Positions 12,001 to 23,800 of a stretch of 64,000 nucleotides of DNA are shown here, piece after piece; within the stretch, counting starts at the first letter, position 1, and every line of letters starts with the position of its first letter. This DNA is from Eledone cirrhosa (lineage: Eukaryota > Mollusca > Cephalopoda > Octopoda > Eledonidae). Position numbers and translations under genes: made by a program. Below the pieces are notes generated by a model. That model was not told where the DNA came from, searched no databases, and saw only the letters and a list, made by a program, of their open reading frames with translations. The DNA is taken from contig OZ024744.1 in the NCBI GenBank assembly GCA_964016885.1, forward strand, positions 27,662,108 to 27,726,107, in the 5' to 3' direction.

Positions 12001-15000
12001 TTATAACTGTTATTGTCACTGTTGTTGTTGCTGTTGTCGCTGTCATAACTCTTATTGTCACTGTTGTTGTTGTTGTTGTCGTTGTTATCACTGTTATTGT
12101 CATTATTTTGTTCTCGCTGTTATCACTGGTATTGACACAGTTGTTGTTGTTGTCGCTGTTATAACTGTTATTGTCTCTGTTGATGTTGTTGTTGTCGCTG
12201 TTATAACTGTTATTGTAACTGTTGTTGTTGTCGCTGTTATAAATCTTATTGTCACTGTTGTTATTGTTGTCGTCGTTGTTATCACTGTTATTGTCATTAT
12301 TGTTGTTGTCGCTGTTATCACTGTTATTGTCATTGTTGTTGTTGTTGTCGCTGTTATCACTGTTATTGTCCCTGTTGTTGTTGTCGCTGTTATAAATGTT
12401 ATTGTCACTATTGCTTTTGTTGTTGTCGCTCTTATCACTCTTATTGTCATTGCTGTTGTTGTTCTCGCTGCTATCCCTGTTATTGTCATTGTTGTTGTTG
12501 TTGTACTCGCTGTTATCACTGTTATTGTCATTGTTGTTGTTGTTGTCGCTGTTATCACTGTTATTGTCACTGTTTTTGTTGTTGTCGCTATTATCACTGT
12601 TATTGTCACTGTAGTTTTTGTTGTTGTCGCTGTTATCACTGTTATTTTCATTGTTTTTATTGTTGTTCTCGCATTTATCACTGTTATTGTCAGTGTTGTT
12701 GTTCTTGTTCTCGCTGTTATCACTGTCGTCGTCACTGTTGTTGTTGTTGTCGCTGTTATAACTGTTATTGTGACTGTTGTTGTTGTTGTTGTTGTCGCTG
12801 TTATAACTGTTATTGTCATTGTTGTTGTTGTCGCTGTTATCACTGTTATTGACACTGTTGTTGCTGTTGTTCTCGCTGTTATCACTGTTATTGTCACTGT
12901 TGTTGTTGTTCTCGCTGTTACCACTGTTATTGTCAATGTTGTTGTTGTTGTCGCTGTTATAACTGTTATTGTCACTGTTGTTGTTGTTGTCGCTGTTATA
13001 ACTCTTATTGTCACTGTTGTTGTTGTTGTTGTCGTTGTTATCACTGTTATTGTCATTGTTGTTGTTGTTGTTGTTGTTGTCGCTGTTATCACTGTTATTG
13101 TCACTGTTGTTGTTGTCGCTGTTATCACTGTTATTGTCACTGTTGTTGTTGTCGCTGTTATAACTGTTATTGTCACTGTTGTTGATGTTGTCACTGTTAT
13201 CACTCTTATTGTCACTGTTGTTGTTCTCGCTGTTATCACTGTTATTGTCATTGTTGTTGTTGTCGCTGTTATCACTGTTATTGTCACTGTTGCTGTTGTT
13301 GTCGCTGTTATCTCTGTTATTGTCATTGTTGTTGTCGCTGTTATAACTGTTATTGTCATTGTTGTTGTTGTTGTTGCTGTTATAACTGTTACTGTCATTG
13401 TTGTTGTTGTTGTCGCTGTTATCACTGTTATTTTCATTGTTGTTGTTGTCGCTGTTATCACTGTTATTGTCACTGTTGTTGTTGTTGTTGTTGTTGTCGC
13501 TATTATCACTGTTATTGTCACTGTTGTTGTTGTTGTCACTGTTATAAATGTTATTGTCACTGTTGTCGTTGTTGTCGATGTTATCAATGTTATTGTCACT
13601 GTTGTTGTTGTTGTTGTCGCTGTCATAACTGTTCTTTTCACTGTTGTTGTTGTTGTTCTCGCTGTTATCACTGTTATTGTCACTGTTGTTGTCGCTGTTA
13701 TCACTGTTATTGTCACTGTTGTTATTGTTGTTGTTGCTGTTATCACTGTTATTGTCACTGTTGTAGTTGTTGTCGCTGTTATCACTGTTATTGTCACTGT
13801 TCTTGTTGTTGCTGTCGCTGTTATTACTGTTATTGTCATTGTTGTTGTTGTTGTGGCTGTTATCACTGTTGTTGTCGCTGTTATCACTGTTATTTTCATT
13901 GTTGTTGTTGTTGTTCTCTCTGTTATCACTGTTATTGTCACTGTTATTGTCACTGTTGTTGTTGTTCTCGCTGTTATAACTGTTATTGTCATTGTTGTTG
14001 TTGTCGCTGTTATCACTGTTATTAACATTGTTGTTGTTGTTGTTCTCGCTGTTATCACTGTTATTGTCACTGTTGTTGTTGTTGTCGCCGTTATAACTGT
14101 TATTGTCACTGTTGTGGTTGTCGATGTTATCACTGTTATTGTCACTTTTGTTGTTGTCGCTGTTATCACCGTTATTGTCACTGTTGCTGTTGTTGTCGCT
14201 GTTATCACTGCTATTGTCGTTGTTGTTGTTGTTGTCGCTGTTATCACTGTGATTGTCATTGTTCTTGTTGTTGTTCTCGCTGTTATCACCGTTATTGTCA
14301 CTGTTGTTGTCGCTGTTATCACTGTTATTGTCACTGTTGTTATTGTTGTGGTTGCTGTTATCACTGTTATTGTCACTGTTGTAGTTGTTGTCGCTGTTAT
14401 AACTGTTATTCTCACTGTTGTTGTTGTTGCTGTCGCTGTTATCACTGTTATTGTCATTGTTGCTGTTGTACTCGCTGTTATCACTGTTATTGTTGTTTTT
14501 GTAGTGGCTGTTATCACTGTTATTGTTACTGTTGTTGTTGTTGCTGTCGCTGTTATTACTGTTATTGTCATTGTTGTTGTTGTTGTGGCTGTTATCACTG
14601 TTGTTGTCGCTCTTATCACTGTTATTTTCATTGTTGTTGTTGTTGTTCTCTATGTTATCACTGTTATTGTCATTGTTATTGTCACTGTTGTTGTTGTTCT
14701 CGCTGTTATAACTGTTATTGTCATTGTTGTTGTTGTTGTCGCTGTTATCACTGTTATTAACACTGTTGTTGTTGTTCTCGCTGTTATCACTGTTATTGTC
14801 ACTGTTGTTGTTGTCGCTGTTATAACTGTTATTGTCACTGTTGTTGTTGCTGTTGTCGCTGTCATAACTCTTATTGTCACTGTTGTTGTTGTTGTCGTTG
14901 TTATCACTGTTATTGTCATTATTGTTGTTCTCGCTGTTATCACTGGTATTGACACTGTTGTTGTTGTTGTCGCTGTTATAACTGTTATTGTCTCTGTTGA

Positions 15001-15170
15001 TGTTGTTGTTGTCGCTGTTATAACTGTTATTGTCACTGTTGTTGTTGTAGCTGTTATAACTCTTATTGTCACTGTTGTTGTTGTTGTCGTCGTTGTTATC
15101 ACTGTTATTGTCATTATTGTTGTTGTCGCTGTTATCACTGTTATTGTCATTGTTGTTGTTGTTGTCGCTG
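9055..15170. repeat. Copy 2 of the ~6.2-kb direct segmental duplication
   Basis: This is the counterpart of 1,900-8,200. Relative to copy 1 it lacks a 45-bp stretch (one monomer and its GTT run) just before the region matching 3.0 kb, where the offset drops from 7,154 to 7,109. It lacks about 145 bp more around the position matching 4.25-4.45 kb. It also has a single copy of the 42-bp unit that is doubled at 5.2 kb. The right end (14.47-15.17 kb) is also the start of the next higher-order unit. Confidence 0.82.
10240..10275. repeat. AT-rich interlude, second copy
   Basis: Same sequence as the interlude at 3131, 7,109 bp downstream. The monomer just upstream differs by one base: TCTCTG here, TCACTG in the first copy. 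This is a useful anchor showing that the two regions are copies of each other. Confidence 0.85.
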
Positions 15171-16235
15171 TTATCACTGTTATTGTCCCTGTTGTTGTTG
15201 TCGCTGTTATAACTGTTATTGTCACTATTGCTTTTGTTGTTGTCGCTCTTGTCACTCTTATTGTCATTGTTGTTGTTGTTCTCGCTGCTATCCCTGTTAT
15301 TGTCATTGTTGTTGTTGTTGTACTCGCTGTTATCACTGTTATTGTCATTGTTGTTGTTGTTGTCGCTGTTATCACTGTTATTGTCACTGTTTTTGTTGTT
15401 GTCGATATTATCACTGTTATTGTCACTGTTGTTTTTGTTGTTGTCGCTGTTATCACTGTTATTTTCATTGTTTTTGTTGTTGTTCTCGCATTTATCACTG
15501 TTATTGTCAGTGTTGTTGTTCTTGTTCTCGCTGTTATCACTGTCGTCGTCACTGTTGTTGTTGTCGCTGTTATGACTGTTATTGTGACTGTTGTTGTTGG
15601 TGTTTTCGCTGTTATAACTGTTATTGTCATTGTTGTTGTTGTCGGTGTTGTCACTGTTATTGACACTGTTGTTGCTGTTGTTCTCGCTGTTATCACTGTT
15701 ATTGTCACTGTTGTTGTTGTTCTCGCTGTTACCACTGTTATTGTCAATGTTGTTGTTGTTGTCGCTGTTATAACTGTTATTGTCACTGTTGTTGTTGTCG
15801 CTGTTATAACTCTTATTGTCACTGTTGTTGTTGTTGTTGTCGTTGTTATCACTGTTATTGTCATTATTGTTATTGTCGCTGTTATCACTGTTATTGTCAT
15901 TGTTGTTGTTGTTGTTGTCGCTGTTATCACTGTTATTGTCACTGTTGTTGTTGTTGTCGCTTCTATAACTGTTATTGTCACTATTGCTGTTGTTGTTGTC
16001 GCTGTTATCACTCTTATTGTCATTGTTGTTGTTGTCGCTGTTATCACTGTTATTGTCACTGTTGTTGTTCTCGCTGTTATAACTGTTATTCTCACTGTTG
16101 TTGTTCTCGCTTTTATCAATGGTATTGACACTGTTGTTGTTTTTATTGTCGCTGTTAGAACTGTTATTGTCACTGTTGTTATTGTTGTTGTCGCTGTTAT
16201 AACTGTTATTGTCACTGTTGTTGTTGTTGTTGTTG

Positions 16236-17105
16236 TTCTCGCTGTTATCACTGTTATTGTCATTGTTGTTGTTGTCGCTGTTATCACTGTGATTGTCATT
16301 GTTGTTGTTGTCGCTGTTATCACTGTTATTGTCACTGTTGTTGTTGTTCTCGCTGTTATCACTGTTATTGTCACTGTTGTTGTTCTTCTCGCTGTTATCA
16401 CTGTTATTGTCATTGTTGTTGTTGTTGTGTTCGCTGTTATAACTGTTATTGTCATTGTTGTTGTTGTTGTTGTTGTCGCTGTTATCACTGTTATTGTCAC
16501 TGTTGTTGTTGCCGCTGGTATAACTGTTATTGTCACTGTTGTTTTTGTTTTTGTCGCTGTTATCACTGTTATTGTCACTGTTGTTGTTGTCGCTGTTATC
16601 ACTGTGATTGTCATTGTTGTTGTTGTCGCTGTTATAACTGTTATTGTCACTGTTGTTGTTGTTGTTGTTGTTCTCGCTGTTATCACTGTTATTGTCATTG
16701 TTGTTGTTGTCGCTGTTATCACTGTGATTGTCATTGTTGTTGTTGTCGCTGTTATCACTGTTATTGTCACTGTTGTTGTTGTTCTCGCTGTTATCACTGT
16801 TATTGTCACTGTTGTTGTTCTTCTCGCTGTTATCACTGTTATTGTCATTGTTGTTGTTGTTGTGTTCGCTGTTATAACTGTTATTGTCATTGTTGTTGTT
16901 GTTGTTGTTGTCGCTGTTATCAATGTTATTGTCACTGTTGTTGTTGCCGCTGGTATAACTGTTATTGTCACTGTTGTTTTTGTTTTTGTCGCTGTTATCA
17001 CTGTTATTGTCACTGTTGTTGTTGTCGCTGTTATAACTGTTATTGTCACTGTTGTTGTTGTTGTTGTCACTGTTATCACTGTTATTGTCACTGTTGTTGT
17101 TGTTC
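16236..17105. repeat. 435-bp nested tandem duplication
   Basis: A block beginning at a TTCTCGCTG monomer after an extra-long GTT run (16236) repeats at 16671. The offset is 435 bp (145 triplets). Both copies share the same series of variants: a GTGATTGTC monomer, a TTCTTCTCGC monomer, a GTGTTCGC monomer, then GCCGCTGGTATAAC. One visible difference is TATCACTG in the first and TATCAATG in the second, just before the GCCGCTGG monomer. The duplicate of this region at 22.7 kb lacks it. Confidence 0.82.
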
Positions 17106-19189
17106 TCGCTGTTATCACTGTTATTGTCATTGTTGTTGTTGTCGCTGTATTCACTGTTATTGTCACTGTTGCTGTTGTTGTCGCTGTTATCTCTGTTATT
17201 GTCATTGTTGTTGTCGCTGTTATAACTGTTATTGTCATTGTTGTTGTTGTTGTTGTTGTTGCTGTTATAACTGTTATTGTCATTTTTGTTGTTGTTGTCG
17301 CTGTTATCACTGTTATTTTCATTGTTGTTGTTGTCGCTGTTATCACAGTTATTGTCACTGTTGTTGTTGTTGTTGTCGCTGTTATCACTGTTATTGTCAC
17401 TGTTGTTGTTGTCACTGTTATAAATGTTATTGTCACTGTTGTCGTTGTTGTCGCTGTTATCACTGTTATTGTCACTGTTGTTGTTGTTGTTGTCGCTCTC
17501 ATAACTGTTCTTTTCACTGTTGTTGTTGTTGTTGTTCTCGCTGTTATCACTGTTATTGTCACTGTTGTTGTCGCTGTTATCACTGTTATTGTTACTGTTG
17601 TTATTGTTGTTGTTGCTGTTATCACTGTTATTGTCACTGTTGTAGTTGTTGTCGCTGTTATAACTGTTATTGTCACTGTTGTTGTTGCTGTCGCTGTTAT
17701 CACTGTTATTGTCATTGTTGTTGTTGTTGTGGCTGTTATCACTGTTATTGTCACTGTTGTTGTCGCTGTTATCACTGTTATTTTCATTGTTGTTGTTGTT
17801 GTTCTCTCTGTTATCACTGTTATTGTCACTGTTGTTGTTGTTCTCGCTGTTATAATTGTTATTGTGACTGTTGTTGTTGTCGCTGTTATAACTGTTATTG
17901 TCATTGTTGTTGTTGTCGCTGTTATCACTGTTATGAACACTGTTGTTGTTGTTGTTCTCGCTGTTATCATGGTTATTGTCACTGTTGTTGTTGTTGTCGC
18001 TGTCATAACTCTTATTGTCACTGTTGTTGTTGTTGTTGTCGTTGTTATCACTGTTATTGTCATTATTTTGTTCTCGCTGTTATCACTGGTATTGACACAG
18101 TTGTTGTTGTTGTTGTCGCTGTTATAACTGTTATTGTCTCTGTTGATGTTGTTGTTGTCGCTGTTATAACTGTTATTGTCACTGTTGTTGTTGTCGCTGT
18201 TATAACTCTTATTGTCACTGTTGTTGTTGTTGTCGTCGTTGTTATCACTGTTATTGTCATTATTGTTGTTGTTGCTGTTATCACTGTTATTGTCATTGTT
18301 GTTGTTGTTGTCGCTGTTATCACTGTTATTGTCCCTGTTGTTGTTGTCGCTGTTATAAATGTTATTGTCACTATTGCTTTTGTTGTTGTCGCTCTTATCA
18401 CTCTTATTGTCATTGCTGTTGTTGTTCTCGCTGCTATGCCTGTTATTATCATTGTTGTTGTTGTTGTACTCGCTGTTATCACTGTTATTGTCATTGTTGT
18501 TGTTGTTGTCGCCGTTATCACTGTTATTGTCACTGTTTTTGTTGTTGTCGCCATTATCACTGTTATTGTCACTGTTGTTTTTGTTGTTGTCGCTGTTATC
18601 ACTGTTATTTTCATTGTTTTTGTTGTTGTTCTCGCATTTATCACTGTTATTGTCAGTGTTGTTGTTGTTGTTCTCGCTGTTATCACTGTTGTTGTCGTTA
18701 CTGTTGTTGTTGTCGCTGTTATAACTGTTATTGTCATTGTTGTTGTTGTCGCTGTTATCACTGTTATTGACACTGTTGTTGCTGTTGTTCTCGCTGTTAT
18801 CACTGTTATTGTCACTGTTGTTGTTATTGTTCTCGCTGTTACCACTGTTATTGTCACTATTGTTGTTGTTGTCGCTGTTATAACTCTTATTGTCACTGTT
18901 GTTGTTGTTGTTGTCGTTGTTATCACTGTAACTGTCATTATTGTTATTGTCGCTGTTATCACTGTTATTGTCATTGTTGTTGTTGTTGTTGTTGTCGTCG
19001 CTGTTATCACTTTTATTGTCACTGTTTTTGTTGTCGCTTCTATAACTGTTATTTTCACTATTGCTATTGTTGTCGCTGTTATCACTCCTATTGTCATTGT
19101 TGTTGTTGTCGCTGTTATCACTGTTATTGTCACTGTTGTTGTTCTCGCTGTTATAACTGTTATTCTCACTGTTGTTGTTTTTCTCGCTG

Positions 19190-20205
19190 TTATCACTGGT
19201 ATTGACACTGTTGTTGTTTTTATTGTCGCTGTTATAACTGTTATTGTCACTGTTGTTATTGTTGTTGTCGCTGTTATATCTGTTATTGTCACTGTTGTTG
19301 TTGTTGTTCTCGCTGTTATCACTGTTATTGTCATTGTTGTTGTTGTCGCTGTTATCACTGTTATTGTCACTGTTGTTGTTGCTGTTATAACTCTTATTGT
19401 CACTGTTGTTGTTGTTCTCGCTGTTATCACTGTTATTGTCACTGTTGTTGTTCTTCTCGCTGTTATCACTGTTATTGTCATTGTTGTTGTTGTTGTGTTC
19501 GCTGTTATAACTGTTATTGTCATTGTTGTTGTTGTTGTCGCTGTTATCACTGTTATTGTCACTGTTGTTGTTGTCGCTGGTATAACTGTTATTGTCACTG
19601 TTGTTTTTGTTGTTGTCGCTGTTATCACTGTTATTGTCACTGTTGTTGTTGTCGCTGTTATAACTGTTATTCTCACTGTTGTTGTTGTTCTCGCTGTTAT
19701 CACTGGTATTGACACTGTTGTTGTTTTTATTGTCGCTGTTATAACTGTTATTGTCACTGTTGTTATTGTTGTTATCGCTGTTATAACTGTTATTGTCACT
19801 GTTGTTGTTGTTGTTCTCGCTGTTATCACTGTTATTGTCATTGTTGTTGTTGTCGCTGTTATCACTGTTATTGTCATTGTTGTTGTTGTCGCTGTTATCA
19901 CTGTTATTGTCACTGTTGTTGTTGTTCTCGCTGTTATCACTGTTATTGTCACTGTTGTTGTTCTTCTCGCTGTTATCACTGTTATTGTCATTGTTGTTGT
20001 TGTTGTGTTCGCTGTTATAACTGTTATTGTCATTGTTGTTGTTGTTGTCGCTGTTATCACTGTTATTGTCACTGTTGTTGTTGTCGCTGGTATAACTGTT
20101 ATTGTCACTGTTGTTTTTGTTGTTGTCGCTGTTATCACTGTTATTGTCACTGTTGTTGTTGTCGCTGTTATAACTGTTATTGTCATTGTTGTTGTTGTTG
20201 TCACT
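19190..20205. repeat. 507-bp nested tandem duplication
   Basis: A block starting around a GGTATTGACAC monomer (GG at 19198) repeats with GG at 19705. Both copies run through TTTTTATTGTC, a series of ATT-ending monomers, TTCTTCTCGC, GTGTTCGC and GTCGCTGGTATAAC. The pair is itself duplicated about 4.46 kb downstream. Confidence 0.8.
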
Positions 20206-20899
20206 GTTATCACTGTTATTGTCACCGTTGTTGTTGTTCTCGCTGTTATCACTGTTATTGTCATTGTTGTTGTTGTTGTTGTCGCTGTTATCACTGTTAT
20301 TGTCACTGTTGCTGTTGTTGTCGCTGTTATCTCTGTTATTGTCATTGTTGTTGTCGCTGTTATAACTGTTATTGTCATTGTTGTTGTTGTTGTTGATGCT
20401 GTTATAACTGTTACTGTCATTGTTGTTGTTCTCGCTGTTATCACTGTTATTTTCATTGTTGTTGTTGTCGCTGTTATCACTGTTATTTTCACTGTTGTTG
20501 TTGTTGTTGTCGCTGTTATCACTGTTATTGTCACTGTTGTTGTTGTTGTCGCTGTCATAACTGTTCTTTTCACTGTTGTTGTTGTTGTTGTTGTTGTCGC
20601 TGTTATAACTGTTATTGTCACTGTTGTTGTTGCTGTTATAACTCTTATTGTCACTGTTGTTGTTGTCGCTGTTATCTCTGTTATTGTCACAGTTGTTGTT
20701 GTCGCTGTTATCATTGTTATTGTCATTGTCGTTGTTGTCTCTTTTATAACTGTTATTGTCATTATTGTTGTTGTTGTCGCTGTTATAACTGTTATTGTCA
20801 CTGTTGTTGTTGTTGCTGTCGGTGTTATAACTGTTATTGTCACTGTTGTTATTGTTGTTGTCGCTGTTATAACTGTTATTGTCACTGTTGTTGTTGTTG

Positions 20900-23800
20900 T
20901 TGTACTCGCTGTTATCACTGTTATTGTTGTTTTTGTAGTGGTTGTTATCACTGTTATTGTTACTGTTGTTGTTGTTGCTGTCGCTGTTATTACTGTTATT
21001 GTCATTGTTGTTGTTGTTGTGGCTGTTATCACTGTTGTTGTCGCTGTTATCACTGTTATTTTCATTGTTGTTGTTGTTGTTCTCTCTGTTATCACTGTTA
21101 TTGTCATTGTTATTGTCACTGTTGTTGTTGTTCTCGCTGTTATAACTGTTATTGTCATTGTTGTTGTTGTTGTCGCTGTTATCACTGTTATTAACACTGT
21201 TGTTGTTGTTCTCGCTGTAATCACTGTTATTGTCACTGTTGTTGTTGTCGCTGTTATAACTGTTATTGTCACTGTTGTTGTTGGTGTTGTCGCTGTCATA
21301 ACTCTTATTGTCACTGTTGTTGTTGTTGTCGTTGTTATCACTGTTATTGTCATTATTGTTGTTCTCGCTGTAATCACTGGTATTGACACTGTTGTTGTTG
21401 TTGTCGCTGTTATAACTGTTATTGTCTCTGTTGATGTTGTTGTTGTCGCTGTTATAACTGTTATTGTCACTGTTGTTGTTGTAGCTGTTATAACTCTTAT
21501 TGTCACTGTTGTTGTTGTTGTCGTCGTTGTTATCACTGTTATTGTCATTATTGTTGTTGTCGCTGTTATCACTGTTATTGTCATTGTTGTTGTTGTTGTC
21601 GCTGTTATCACTGTTATTGTCCCTGTTGTTGTTGTCGCTGTTATAACTGTTATTGTCTCTATTGCTTTTGTTGTTGTCGCTCTTATCACTCTTATTGTCA
21701 TTGTTGTTGTTGTTCTCGCTGCTATCCCTGTTATTGTCATTGTTGTTGTTGTTGTACTCGCTGTTATCACTGTTATTGTCATTGTTGTTGTTGTTGTCGC
21801 TGTTATCACTGTTATTGTCACTGTTTTTGTTGTTGTCGATATTATCACTGTTATTGTCACTGTTGTTTTTGTTGTTGTCGCTGTTATCACTGTTATTTTC
21901 ATTGTTTTTGTTGTTGTTCTCGCATTTATCACTGTTATTGTCAGTGTTGTTGTTCTTGTTCTCGCTGTTATCACTGTCGTCGTCACTGTTGTTGTTGTCG
22001 CTGTTATAACTGTTATTGTGACTGTTGTTGTTGTTGTTGTCGCTGTTATAACTGTTATTGTCATTGTTGTTGTTGTCGCTGTTATCACTGTTATTGACAC
22101 TGTTGTTGCTGTTGTTCTCGCTGTTATCACTGTTATTGTCACTGTTGTTGTTGTTCTCGCTGTTACCACTGTTATTGTCAATGTTGTTGTTGTTGTCGCT
22201 GTTATAACTGTTATTGTCACTGTTGTTGTTGTCGCTGTTACAACTCTTATTGTCACTGTTGTTGTTGTTGTTGTCGTTGTTATCACTGTTATTGTCATTA
22301 TTGTTATTGTCGCTGTTATCACTGTTATTGTCATTGTTGTTGTTGTTGTTGTCGCTGTTATCACTGTTATTGTCACTGTTGTTGTTGTTGTCGCTTCTAT
22401 AACTGTTATTGTCACTATTGCTGTTGTTGTTGTCGCTGTTATCACTCTTATTGTCATTGTTGTTGTTGTCGCTGTTATCACTGTTATTGTCACTGTTGTT
22501 GTTCTCGCTGTTATAACTGTTATTCTCACTGTTGTTGTTCTCGCTGTTATCAATGGTATTGACACTGTTGTTGTTTTTATTGTCGCTGTTAGAACTGTTA
22601 TTGTCACTGTTGTTATTGTTGTTGTCGCTGTTATAACTGTTATTGTCACTGTTGTTGTTGTTGTTGTTGTTCTCGCTGTTATCACTGTTATTGTCATTGT
22701 TGTTGTTGTCGCTGTTATCACTGTTATTGTCACTGTTGTTGTTGCCGCTGGTATAACTGTTATTGTCACTGTTGTTTTTGTTTTTGTCGCTGTTATCACT
22801 GTTATTGTCACTGTTGTTGTTGTCGCTGTTATAACTGTTATTGTCACTGTTGTTGTTGTTGTTGTCACTGTTATCACTGTTATTGTCACTGTTGTTGTTG
22901 TTCTCGCTGTTATCACTGTTATTGTCATTGTTGTTGTTGTCGCTGTATTCACTGTTATTGTCACTGTTGCTGTTGTTGTCGCTGTTATCTCTGTTATTGT
23001 CATTGTTGTTGTCGCTGTTATAACTGTTATTGTCATTGTTGTTGTTGTTGTCGCCGTTATCACTGTTATTTTCATTGTTTTTGTTGTTGTTCTCGCATTT
23101 ATCACTGTTATTGTCAGTGTTGTTGTTGTTGTTCTCGCTGTTATCACTGTTGTCGTTACTGTTGTTGTTGTTGTCGCTGTTATAACTGTTATTGTCATTG
23201 TTGTTGTTGTCGCTGTTATCACTGTTATTGACACTGTTGTTGCTGTTGTTCTCGCTGTTATCACTGTTATTGTCACTGTTGTTGTTATTGTTCTCGCTGT
23301 TACCACTGTTATTGTCACTATTGTTGTTGTTGTCGCTGTTATAACTCTTATTGTCACTGTTGTTGTTGTTGTTGTCGTTGTTATCACTGTAACTGTCATT
23401 ATTGTTATTGTCGCTGTTATCACTGTTATTGTCATTGTTGTTGTTGTTGTCGTCGCTGTTATCACTTTTATTGTCACTGTTTTTGTTGTTGTCGCTTCTA
23501 TAACTGTTATTTTCACTATTGCGGTTGTTGTCGCTGTTATCACTCCTATTGTCATTGTTGTTGTTGTCGCTGTTATCACTGTTATTGTCCCTGTTGTTGT
23601 TCTCGCTGTTATAACTGTTATTCTCACTGTTGTTGTTGTTCTCGCTGTTATCACTGGTATTGACACTGTTGTTGTTTTTATTGTCGCTGTTATAACTGTT
23701 ATTGTCACTGTTGTTATTGTTGTTGTCGCTGTTATAACTGTTATTGTCACTGTTGTTGTTGTTGTTCTCGCTGTTATCACTGTTATTGTCATTGTTGTTG

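Larger units (their letters stand above)
5138..18079 (+). other. Left-domain phase-break marker ATTATTTT(G/T)TTCTCGC, four sites
   Basis: Sites start at 5138 (with TTTTTTT), 8848, 12102 and 18062. Compared with the intact form ATTATTGTTGTTCTCGC near 14.92 kb, one base is missing, so the triplet phase shifts. Each site is followed by the same GGTATTGACACAG monomer. The spacings are 3,710, 3,254 and 5,960 bp. The marker is not found right of 18.1 kb. Confidence 0.85.
14470..20900. repeat. 6,434-bp higher-order unit, copy 1
   Basis: The unit starts near a monomer with GTTTTTGTAGTGG and is followed immediately by a second copy beginning at about 20.9 kb. Anchors at a constant 6,434-bp offset are GCTGCTATCCC at 15284/21718, a GTTACTG monomer near 14525/20959 and GGTATTGACAC at 16121/22555. 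It contains the 435-bp and 507-bp nested duplications, an ATTATTTTG phase break at 18062, and TCATAACTGTTCTTTTCA (one base changed, CTC ATA) at 17499. Confidence 0.82.
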
